Assembly: GCA_035655155.1 (NCBI GenBank)
Contig: DASRVH010000099.1
Location: 87,998 to 151,997, forward strand
DNA: 64,000 nt
From: Lentisalinibacter sp035655155
Lineage (GTDB): Bacteria; Pseudomonadota; Gammaproteobacteria; Steroidobacterales; Woeseiaceae
Direction: 5' to 3'
Below, piece after piece: positions 17,214 through 24,579 of this stretch. Position numbers and translations under genes: made by a program. The notes under the pieces were generated by a model. It made no database searches and was not told the origin of the DNA. It saw nothing but the letters and a program-made list of their open reading frames with translations. How positions within the stretch are numbered: position 1 is the first letter of the stretch; each line of letters starts with the position of its first letter.

Positions 17214-19129
17214 GCCCTCCGCCGGGTCGCGCCGAGATAACCGGCCGTCAGCAGCAGCAGCCAGAGACCGTGGCCGCCGCCACCGCTGCCGGCGCTGGCC
17301 GCGGCAGCTGCGCTGCTCACCTCGATGCTGCGGCTGGCCGTGTTGTCGCCCTCGTCCGGGTCGCCCTGGGCTGCGCTCACCACCGCCTCCATCGTCCCGG
17401 TGCCTTCGCGTGCCGCCTCGACCGACAGTTGGATCGCCAGGGTGTTCCCGCCGGCGAGGGCCGCCGCCTCGCAGCGGACCTCGCCCGCCGTCGCGCTGCA
17501 GTCCAGGCTGCCGGGTGGTGCCGCCGGCTCCAGGAACGAAGGGATGCTGACCGTGACGACCACTCCGGTGGCCGTGCGCGGAGAATCGTTGGTCACGCTC
17601 AGGTCGAGCGTAGCGCGGGCACCGCGCGCGAGCGAGGCGGGCGCCTGCAGGGCGACGCCCAGATTGGCAGCCGGATCGATGCGCAATGCTGCGTTGGACC
17701 GGTTGTTGGACGGCCGGGTATCGCTGTCCGCGCGGATTTCGGCGGCCAGCTCGACCGCGCCAGCGTCCACGGCGGCGAGGGTCAGGTTCGCCGTCGCCGA
17801 GCTGCCGGCCGTCACCGTGCCGATGGTGCACTGCGCGCCGCCCGCCGCCGCGGTGCAGCGCGTGCCGGCGTCGCGCAGATCCACGCCCGCCGGGAGATCG
17901 ACGCTCATGGACACCAGCTCGGCCGTGGCCGTGCCCAGGTTGCTGGCGGTCAGCTCGAGGTCGACGGTGCCGCCTTCCAGCACGGTCGCGGGAGAGACCG
18001 CCGCGACGATGGTCATGTCCGCGTCGGGGAGGGTCTTCAGGCAGAAGGCGGATGCCGCCTGCGGCGCCATCTGCTCCAGGCTGCACGCGGAGAACGTGGA
18101 GCTGCCGTTCAGCCGCGGTGCCATCAGGAAATTCTGCGGCGTGCTCTCGCAGACCGAGCCGTCTTCCCCGTCGTGGGGCGAGCCGAAGTTGTGGCCGATC
18201 TCGTGGGCGCCGATCAGGCTGTCCGTGGTCACGGTGCGTCGGCCCTCGCTCAATCCCGCGCCGAAGCGGGTGCTGCAGAGCGCGCGGGTATAGGCGATGC
18301 CCGCGGTGCTGTCGTCCAGGTCCCTGCCGGTGTAGAGATGCACCAGGCCGAGATTCCGCAGGTCGGGCTGGGCGGACTTGTAGTTGCCCAGGTCGGCCAG
18401 CAGGGTGGTCGGGTCGGTGGAGTCGGTGAGCGGGTCGTTCGCCGCAGTGAAGACCCGGAAGTCGGTGACGTTGATCGTCACGCCGACCTGCTCGGAGAAG
18501 ATCCCGTCGATGTTGTTCAGCCGGGTGGCCAGCGCCGCCACCGGGTCCGGGTGGCGGGCCGCGAAGGCCGCGTCGGCGAGCACGGCCACGTCGATCTCGC
18601 TCTGGACGGTCTTCGCGAGTTCCCTCGCCAGGCCGTCGAAACCGGCCTTGGCGCTGCGCGCCGGGGAGACGGGCCCCTCGGCGACAGCGCAGCCGAGCGT
18701 GCCCGGCGCGAGGTGCATGTCCGCCAGCCGGAATACCATCGGCGCGGCGCCGGGCTCGAGTGCGTAGAGTTCGCCGCCGTCCCAGATCAGGCCCGCCCAG
18801 CGGCCGTCCCCGCCGCGGGTCAGGCGCAGCCAGGAGCCCGGCTCTCCGGCGATGCGGCCGCGATAGAGCTCGACACCGGGATCAAGCGCCGGAGTGCCGC
18901 GCACGAGCGCCGCGGACAGCCTGGCGTTGGGCGCGAGTTCGAGGCGCCAGCTGCGGCCGAAGGCGGTGAAATCCAGCGTCCCGCCGCTCTTCGGCGCCGC
19001 GTCGAAGTGCCAGCCCTGCGGCGACTCGTGGTGGACGATGGTGACGTCCGCCGCCACGGCCGACGGGGCGAGCGCCGGTGTCAGCGACAGCAGGGAAAGG
19101 AGCCACAGGGGGAGGAGCGGTCTGTGCAT
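17210..19129 (-). CDS. Secreted metzincin metalloprotease with DUF11-like repeats and a GlyGly-CTERM tail
   Basis: A 639-residue exported protease. It has a signal peptide (MHRPLLPLWLLSLLSLTPALAPSAVAA), a propeptide-like region to about 165, and a reprolysin-like catalytic domain with the zinc motif HEIGHNFGSPHD (309-320) and a Met-turn at FLMAP (M336). Two beta-sandwich repeats of the DUF11/CARDB kind follow (about 365-480 and 485-600). The end is SAGSGGGGHGLWLLLLTAGYLGATRRRA: glycine run, hydrophobic helix, arginines, the GlyGly-CTERM signal that is processed by a rhombosortase for surface attachment or type II secretion. The start at 19129 puts the signal at the N-terminus. No rhombosortase gene is in the window. 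Confidence 0.88.
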   Translation of the reverse strand: MHRPLLPLWLLSLLSLTPALAPSAVAADVTIVHHESPQGWHFDAAPKSGGTLDFTAFGRSWRLELAPNARLSAALVRGTPALDPGVELYRGRIAGEPGSWLRLTRGGDGRWAGLIWDGGELYALEPGAAPMVFRLADMHLAPGTLGCAVAEGPVSPARSAKAGFDGLARELAKTVQSEIDVAVLADAAFAARHPDPVAALATRLNNIDGIFSEQVGVTINVTDFRVFTAANDPLTDSTDPTTLLADLGNYKSAQPDLRNLGLVHLYTGRDLDDSTAGIAYTRALCSTRFGAGLSEGRRTVTTDSLIGAHEIGHNFGSPHDGEDGSVCESTPQNFLMAPRLNGSSTFSACSLEQMAPQAASAFCLKTLPDADMTIVAAVSPATVLEGGTVDLELTASNLGTATAELVSMSVDLPAGVDLRDAGTRCTAAAGGAQCTIGTVTAGSSATANLTLAAVDAGAVELAAEIRADSDTRPSNNRSNAALRIDPAANLGVALQAPASLARGARATLDLSVTNDSPRTATGVVVTVSIPSFLEPAAPPGSLDCSATAGEVRCEAAALAGGNTLAIQLSVEAAREGTGTMEAVVSAAQGDPDEGDNTASRSIEVSSAAAAASAGSGGGGHGLWLLLLTAGYLGATRRRA

Positions 19130-19359
19130 GAGCTTCGAGGGCGCCGCCCGGCGGGGCCCGGCGTCCGTAGGGTGACAGGCAGCGACGGAGTTTCGCCGAT
19201 ATCGGGCACCGGATCGGCGATCGGGGCCCGGAATTGTGTGCTGGTTCACAATTTGTCCAAGTCGGCGACCTCCCGCGGCCCAGATTACCTAAAATCCAGC
19301 GATCCGGCCCGTCGGGTTCGACAGCCGGTTCGCCAGCAACCCGGAGGCGCGAGAGCCCG

Positions 19360-19992
19360 TTGAAGAAAACATTCCTGCTCGGTCTGCTGCTCGGTATCGG
19401 CGGAGCTGTCTGGCTCGCCGGCTGGTATCCGTTCGTGGATCCCGTGCGCTTCGCCTCGGAGTCCGGCGTCGCCAGGAACGGCGGCCGCACGGAGAGCTTC
19501 CACATCCAGATTCCGGAAGACCGGGTGCTGGGCGCCGCCAGCGCCGGGAGCGCGGCTCCGTCGGTGCCGGCGGGGCTGTCCCTGCCCGAGGCCGCCGGCG
19601 ACGGCGCGGTGGAGATCTACAAGTTGCGCAACGCCTCCGGCAAAGTCATCGGCCTGGCGAGCCGCATCCGCGGCGGCGACAACGCCTATACGGACTGGAC
19701 GCTGATGCTGCCGGCGCGGGGCGCGCTGTTCCTGAGCGCGGCCGGTCCCGAGGTCTCGCCTCACGCCATGGCTCGGGCCGGCGCGGACCCGGCTGCGCGG
19801 TCGCCGAAGTCGCCGATGTTCGAGACCCTGGGCGACGTGGCCGGCGGCAGCGGCGAGTTCACCGGCTTCTTCGGCAGCTTCAGCGAGGAGTGGGACGTCT
19901 CGGGCCGTGACGCCGAGGGCCGCCTGGTCGGCGACATCGAGATCATGACACTGACGCAGATCGGCACACGCCCGGGGAGGGCCGCGCCATGA
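19360..19992 (+). CDS. Membrane-anchored protein of unknown function, paralogue 1
   Basis: A 210-residue protein with TTG start (KKTFLLGLLLGIGGAVWLAGWYPFV), a single N-terminal membrane anchor and a periplasmic domain. Segments YKLRNASGKVIGLASRI, YTDWTLMLPARGALFL and FTGFFGSFSEEWDVSG with GRLVGDIEIMT suggest a small beta-barrel. The next gene has the same arrangement of motifs (LLLRDVDGRALGFGVRF, VWNLHLPGRGSLWV, DGRLAAEGSLLVAIT), so the two are diverged tandem paralogues. They overlap by ATGA at 19989. The start is inferred from the basic-hydrophobic N-terminus; GGAGG lies upstream at 19342-19346. I do not recognise the family. Confidence 0.72.
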   Translation: MKKTFLLGLLLGIGGAVWLAGWYPFVDPVRFASESGVARNGGRTESFHIQIPEDRVLGAASAGSAAPSVPAGLSLPEAAGDGAVEIYKLRNASGKVIGLASRIRGGDNAYTDWTLMLPARGALFLSAAGPEVSPHAMARAGADPAARSPKSPMFETLGDVAGGSGEFTGFFGSFSEEWDVSGRDAEGRLVGDIEIMTLTQIGTRPGRAAP

Positions 19993-20711
19993 AGTACGTT
20001 CTTTCGCTGCTGGCCGGTGTCCTCTGCGGCGCTGTGATCGTGATCCTGGCGCTGTACTACAACCCGCTGGTGCAGGAGAACACCCGGGTGCCGCTGGCGG
20101 CCGCGCCGGGCGCCTCGGTGGAAGTTTTCTACGGCACTGCCGGCGACACCGTGGCCCGCACGGGGCCGGCCGACGGTCTGCTAGCCCCCGTCCCCGCGTC
20201 GGCCGAGACGCTGTGGGAGTCGGCGCTGGCATGGACCGAGGCACGGCTGCTGCTGCTGCGCGACGTGGACGGGCGGGCGCTTGGCTTCGGCGTGCGCTTC
20301 GCCGCGCTGGCCTCCGCCACCCGGCCGCTTACCGGTGAGTTGCTGGCGAACAGCGTCTGGAATCTGCATCTCCCGGGACGGGGTTCGCTGTGGGTGGACG
20401 GGGTCGACAACCTGTGGCCGCTGGCCCGGCACGTGCTCGTGCCGGCGTGGCGCGCCGAGGACGGCGCCTGGCAGGGCAGCTTCGACGGCGACATCACGGT
20501 GGGGCCCCGGCCCAGCCGCGTGGCCGTCATGACCGGCGGCGCCGGCGTCTTCGCGGGCACCCGGGGCGAGGCGAGGGAAGCGCTGTCGGTGGAGGCGCTG
20601 TCGCTGCGCGACGGGCGTCTCGCCGCCGAGGGCTCGCTGCTGGTCGCGATTACCGGCGCGGCCGGCCACGGCGGCCACGGCGGCCAGGGCGGTCCGGTCA
20701 GTCCCGAATAA
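19989..20711 (+). CDS. Membrane-anchored protein of unknown function, paralogue 2
   Basis: A 240-residue protein beginning MKYVLSLLAGVLCGAVIVILALYYNPL, a signal anchor, followed by a periplasmic domain. The motif order matches the preceding gene, but the first is shorter in the middle. The C-terminus ends in a His-Gly rich tail (AGHGGHGGQGG) that could bind a metal or be unstructured. Start and preceding stop overlap. The end overlaps the convergent nitroreductase stop by 14 bp. Whether the pair forms a heterodimer is unknown. Confidence 0.72.
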   Translation: MKYVLSLLAGVLCGAVIVILALYYNPLVQENTRVPLAAAPGASVEVFYGTAGDTVARTGPADGLLAPVPASAETLWESALAWTEARLLLLRDVDGRALGFGVRFAALASATRPLTGELLANSVWNLHLPGRGSLWVDGVDNLWPLARHVLVPAWRAEDGAWQGSFDGDITVGPRPSRVAVMTGGAGVFAGTRGEAREALSVEALSLRDGRLAAEGSLLVAITGAAGHGGHGGQGGPVSPE

Positions 20712-21369
20712 AGCGGACGAATTCCGCGAGCGGCGCGCGCTCCGCGCGGAGTTGATTCACCGGCGCGTCCGGGTCCCGGTAGCCGAGTGCCATGCCGCAG
20801 AAGAGCATGTGCTCCCCGGGGATCTCGAACAGCTCGCCGATGGTCCGGTACCAGACCGCCCAGGCTTCCTGGGGGCAGGTATCCAGGCCGTGTTCCCGCG
20901 CCAGCAGCATGATGCTCTGCATGAACATGCCGAGGTCCGCCCACTGGCCCTCCTGCATGCTGCGGTCGATCGTGAACAGGAGCCCGACGGGCGCGCCGAA
21001 GAAGCGGTAGTTTTGTGCGAACTGCATCAGCCGCGCCGTCTTGTCCTCGCGCGGGATGCCGAGCTTCTCGTACATCATCTCGCCGATGCGGAAGCGCCGC
21101 GCGCGGTAGGGCTCCTTCAGCTCCGGCGGATAGATGTTGTACTCGGTGCCCTCGCCCTTGGGCGAATGAGGCATCTTGCGCGCGACCGCGTCCAGCAGGC
21201 GTTCCCGCGCCGCGCCGGTGAGCACGATCACGTGCCAGGGCTGCAGGTTGCCGCCCGAGGGCGCACGGCTCGCCCGCTCGAGGATCTCGCGCACCGTCTC
21301 CTCGGGCACGGGTTCGTCCAGGAAGGCCCGCACCGACAGGCGCGAGTCCAGCGCTTCGGATACTTTCAT
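20698..21369 (-). CDS. Nitroreductase family FMN oxidoreductase
   Basis: A 223-residue flavoenzyme. N-terminal SRLSVRAFLDEPVPEETVREILERASRAPSGGNLQPWHVIVLTG is the FMN-binding signature (SRxSxRxF and PSGGNxQPW). The C-terminal FCGMALGYRDPDAPVNQLRAERAPLAEFV is typical of the NfnB-like nitroreductases that reduce nitro compounds and quinones with NAD(P)H. It is last in an operon with an SDR and a ferredoxin reductase-like protein, with a 35-bp gap upstream. The ATG at 21369 is the only reasonable start. Confidence 0.92.
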   Translation of the reverse strand: MKVSEALDSRLSVRAFLDEPVPEETVREILERASRAPSGGNLQPWHVIVLTGAARERLLDAVARKMPHSPKGEGTEYNIYPPELKEPYRARRFRIGEMMYEKLGIPREDKTARLMQFAQNYRFFGAPVGLLFTIDRSMQEGQWADLGMFMQSIMLLAREHGLDTCPQEAWAVWYRTIGELFEIPGEHMLFCGMALGYRDPDAPVNQLRAERAPLAEFVRFIRD

Positions 21370-21404
21370 CGTTCCTCGCTGTCTTGGATGGCTGGTGATG
21401 CTTG

Positions 21405-22643
21405 TCAGGGTCGATCGCCGGCGTCGACGGCCTGAAGGTCCTTCAGTGACACGCCCGGATCGGCCAGCGCCTCCGCCGGCGGTGTGGCGTGTGCCGCGAT
21501 CAGTGGCTTCGAGAGCATGAACTCCCGCGGGCTGTTCACGGCGTCCACTGCCAGCAGCCGGCCCTCGGCCAGGTAGAAGCAGGCGAACGACCGTGCGGCA
21601 GGGTCGCCCCGGATGACCGTCTGGTCGCAGCCCTCGGACAGCCCCGCGATCTGCAGCTTGAGGTCGTACTGATCCGACCAGAACCAGGGCACCTGATTGT
21701 AGGGCGTGCGCTCGCCGCAGATGCCGGCGGCGGCCGTCCTGGCCTGTTCGAGCGCGTTGTGCACGGATTCCAGCCGCAGCTGGCGTCCGTAGATGGCGTT
21801 GGGGTGGCGGGTGCAGTCGCCCACGGCGTAGACGCCGTCGGCCCGGGTGCGGCAGTACTCGTCCACCAGGATGCCGTCGTCGCAGGCGAGCCCGGCGTTC
21901 GCCGCCAGCTCGGTCACCGGCTCGATGCCGATGCCCACCACCACGAAGTCCGCCGCCACCCGCTCGCCGGCCGCGGTCATCACCGCTTCCACCCGGCCGT
22001 CGCCCTCGAAGCCGGCTACCCCCTCGCCGAGGCGCAGATGCACGCCGTGACGGCGGTGCTCGGCCTCGTAGAAGTCGGAGACCGGCGGCGAGACCACCCG
22101 GCTCATCACCCGCCCGGCCAGCTCCAGCACGGTGACGTCCAGTCCCGCGACGGCGGCCACGGCGGCCACCTCCAGCCCGATGTAACCGGCACCGACCACC
22201 ACCAGGCGGGCGCCCGGGGCGAAGTGCCCACGGATCGCGTCCACGTCGTCGATGGTGCGCAGGTAGTGGATGCCGGGCAGATCGGCGCCGGGAGCCTGCA
22301 GTCTGAGCACCCGGCTGCCGGTGGCGATGACGCAGTGGTCCCAGTCGACGCTGCCGCCGCTCTCCAGCTCGGCCCGCCGCGCCGCGGTGTCGAGCGCGGC
22401 CACCCGGGTGGAGAGGCGCAGATCCACCTCCGCGTCCTCGTAGAAGCCGGGCGGCTTGAAGTACAGGCGGTTCCGTTCGAGCTCGCCGGAGAGGTATTTC
22501 TTCGACAGCGGGGGTCGCTGATAGGGCACCCACGGCTCCTCGCCCGCCAGCACGATGCGGCCGTCGCAGCCCTTGTGCCGCAGCGTGCTCACCAGCTGGC
22601 CGGCGGCGTGTCCGGCACCGATCACGAGGACCGTCTCACTCAT
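21405..22643 (-). CDS. FAD-dependent ferredoxin reductase-like oxidoreductase
   Basis: A 412-residue flavoprotein of the putidaredoxin/rhodocoxin reductase group. FAD-binding VLVIGAGHAAGQLVSTLR at the N-terminus, the active-site stretch PYQRPPLSKKYLSGE, NAD-binding VVVGAGYIGLEVAAVAAV and the second FAD motif GVYAVGDCTRHP are all present, with the C-terminal dimer domain VPWFWSDQYDLKLQIAGL. It transfers electrons from NADH to a ferredoxin that feeds a dioxygenase or P450. No such partner is encoded here. It lies 18 bp downstream of the SDR gene and 35 bp upstream of the nitroreductase gene. Confidence 0.93.
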   Translation of the reverse strand: MSETVLVIGAGHAAGQLVSTLRHKGCDGRIVLAGEEPWVPYQRPPLSKKYLSGELERNRLYFKPPGFYEDAEVDLRLSTRVAALDTAARRAELESGGSVDWDHCVIATGSRVLRLQAPGADLPGIHYLRTIDDVDAIRGHFAPGARLVVVGAGYIGLEVAAVAAVAGLDVTVLELAGRVMSRVVSPPVSDFYEAEHRRHGVHLRLGEGVAGFEGDGRVEAVMTAAGERVAADFVVVGIGIEPVTELAANAGLACDDGILVDEYCRTRADGVYAVGDCTRHPNAIYGRQLRLESVHNALEQARTAAAGICGERTPYNQVPWFWSDQYDLKLQIAGLSEGCDQTVIRGDPAARSFACFYLAEGRLLAVDAVNSPREFMLSKPLIAAHATPPAEALADPGVSLKDLQAVDAGDRP

Positions 22644-22661
22644 CCCGCTACTCCCGGCCGG

Positions 22662-23432
22662 TCACATGGCGCTGATGCCGCCATCCACCTTCAACTCGGC
22701 GCCGGTGACGAACTTCGATTCGTCGGAGGCGAGGTAGAGCACGGCGTAGGCGACGTCGTCCGGGTCGCCGATGCGGCCCAGCGGTATCTGGCGGGTGAGC
22801 TTGTCCATTCCCTTCTGGCGGCCCACCGCGTCGAGCATGCCGGTCAGGATCGGCGTATCGATGAACACGGGGTGCACCGAGTTGCAGCGGATGCCGTTGC
22901 CGCTGCGCGCGCAGTGCAGCGCCACGGATTTCGACAGGTGCCGCACGGCCGCCTTGGCGGAGTTGTACGCGGCCATGTTGTGGCCGGCGATGATGCCGGA
23001 GATGGAGGAGATGTTGACGATGCTGCCGCCGCCCGAGGCCGCAATCTCCGGGATGGCGTATTTGCAGCCGAAGAACACGGAGTCGAGATCCACCGCGTGC
23101 ACGTGGCGCCAGTTCTCCCAGGTCTCGTCCTCCACGCTGGACATCGAACCGATGCCGGCGTTGTTGACCAGGATGTTGAGGGCGCCGAAACGGCCCACGG
23201 TCTCCGCGATCACTGCCTGCCAGCGCGCCTCGTCGGTGACGTCGTGTTCCAGCGCCACCGCCGCGCCTTCGTGCGCCTCGTTGATGGCCCGGGCCTGCGC
23301 TTCGGCTCCGGCGAAGTTGATGTCGGTCAGCGCCACCCGCGCTCCCTCCCGGGCCAGCATCCCGGCGATGGCCGTGCCCAGACCCTGCGCGGCGCCGGTC
23401 ACCAGCGCCACCTTGTTGTCGACTCTGCCCAC
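22662..23432 (-). CDS. Short-chain dehydrogenase/reductase
   Basis: A 256-residue SDR. NAD(P)-binding TGAAQGLGTAIAG, the NNAG motif at ILVNNAGIGSM, catalytic Ser in ISSISGIIAG, the Tyr-Lys pair in AAYNSAKAAV, and a C-terminal VTGAELKVDGGISAM. It resembles cyclopentanol or 3-hydroxyacyl-type dehydrogenases of the classical family. Asp at the end of strand 2 (ALTDINF) favours NAD(H) over NADP(H). It is the first gene of the three-gene minus-strand redox operon and is divergent from the quinone reductase gene at 23593. Confidence 0.93.
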   Translation of the reverse strand: MGRVDNKVALVTGAAQGLGTAIAGMLAREGARVALTDINFAGAEAQARAINEAHEGAAVALEHDVTDEARWQAVIAETVGRFGALNILVNNAGIGSMSSVEDETWENWRHVHAVDLDSVFFGCKYAIPEIAASGGGSIVNISSISGIIAGHNMAAYNSAKAAVRHLSKSVALHCARSGNGIRCNSVHPVFIDTPILTGMLDAVGRQKGMDKLTRQIPLGRIGDPDDVAYAVLYLASDESKFVTGAELKVDGGISAM

Positions 23433-23592
23433 GATGCCTCCTCGCTTGCGTTGCTGCGACCGGCGGCGACCGCCCGCCGCGGCGCTCCCGGCACGGTATT
23501 CTAAGGGCCGCGGCCGGCGCCGCCTAATCCGTCTGCGGGGCGGCCTGCTAGACTCGCCGGCTGCGGAGGAAGGTCAAAGACGGGAGGCCCCG

Positions 23593-24576
23593 GTGGCAGA
23601 AACGGTCAAAGCGATACGCATCGAGGAGTTCGGCGGGCCGGAGGTCCTCGACTGGGAGGAGGTCGAGGTGGGCGATCCCGGCGCCGGCGAGGTGCGGCTG
23701 CGCCATACCGCCGTCGGCCTGAACTTCATCGACACCTATCACCGCTCCGGGCTCTATCCGCTGGAACTCCCCAGCGGGCTGGGCAGCGAGGCGGCAGGCG
23801 TGATCGAGGCGCTGGGCGACGGGGTCGACGGCTTCGAGGTCGGCCAGCGGGTCGCCTACACGGGGCGGCCGCCGGACGCCTATTCCGAGGCGCGCCTGAT
23901 CGCCGCCGACCTGCTGGTGCCCCTGCCGGATGCCATCGGCGACGAGACGGCGGCGGCGGCGATGCTGAAGGGCCTGACCGCCTGGTATCTGCTGAAACGC
24001 AGTTACCCCGTGCGCCCGGGCGATACCGTGCTGCTGCATGCCGCGGCGGGCGGCGTGGGCCTGATCGCCGTGCAGTGGGCGAAGCACCTCGGCGCCACCG
24101 TCATCGGCACGGTGAGCACCGAGGCCAAGGCGGAGCTGGCACGCGCGCACGGCTGCGACCACATCGTCATGGCGGACCGCGACGACCTGGCCGGCGAGGT
24201 GCGACGGCTGACCGACGGTGAGGGCGTGGCGGCGGTCTACGACTCGGTGGGGCGGGATACCTTCTACGCCTCGCTGGACAGCCTGCGGCCCCACGGCGTG
24301 ATGGTCTCCTTCGGCAATGCCTCCGGCCCGGTGGAGCCGTTCGCGCCGCTGGAACTGGCGAAGCGGGGCTCGCTGTACGTGACCCGGCCGGTGCTGTTCG
24401 ACTTCATCTCCACGCGGGAGGCGCTGCTCGGCGCGGCGAGCGAGCTGTTCGAGGTGATCGGCAGCGGGGCCGTGAAGATCGAGGTGAACCAGCGCTATCC
24501 GCTGGCCGAGGCCGCCCAGGCGCATCGCGACCTCGAGGCACGGCGGACCACCGGCTCCACCGTGCTGCTGCCGTAA
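23593..24576 (+). CDS. qorA: NADPH:quinone oxidoreductase (zinc-independent MDR family)
   Basis: A 327-residue protein with a GTG start (VAETVKAIRIEEFGGPEVLDWEEV), GGGAGG upstream. The catalytic domain carries NFIDTYHRSGLYPLELPSGLGSEAAGVIEALG. The nucleotide-binding motif LLHAAAGGVGLIAVQWAKHLGATVIGTVST (AAGGVG) and VYDSVGRDTF are typical of E. coli Qor (327 residues). No zinc ligands. It reduces quinones by one or two electrons with NADPH. It stands alone, convergent with the SLC13 gene with three bases between stops. Confidence 0.94.
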   Translation: MAETVKAIRIEEFGGPEVLDWEEVEVGDPGAGEVRLRHTAVGLNFIDTYHRSGLYPLELPSGLGSEAAGVIEALGDGVDGFEVGQRVAYTGRPPDAYSEARLIAADLLVPLPDAIGDETAAAAMLKGLTAWYLLKRSYPVRPGDTVLLHAAAGGVGLIAVQWAKHLGATVIGTVSTEAKAELARAHGCDHIVMADRDDLAGEVRRLTDGEGVAAVYDSVGRDTFYASLDSLRPHGVMVSFGNASGPVEPFAPLELAKRGSLYVTRPVLFDFISTREALLGAASELFEVIGSGAVKIEVNQRYPLAEAAQAHRDLEARRTTGSTVLLP

Positions 24577-24579
24577 CGA

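Noticed and set aside
17177..19363. A 728-codon plus-strand frame opposite the metzincin
   Set aside because: Antisense shadow; the minus strand carries HEIGHNFGSPHD, a signal peptide and a GlyGly-CTERM tail.
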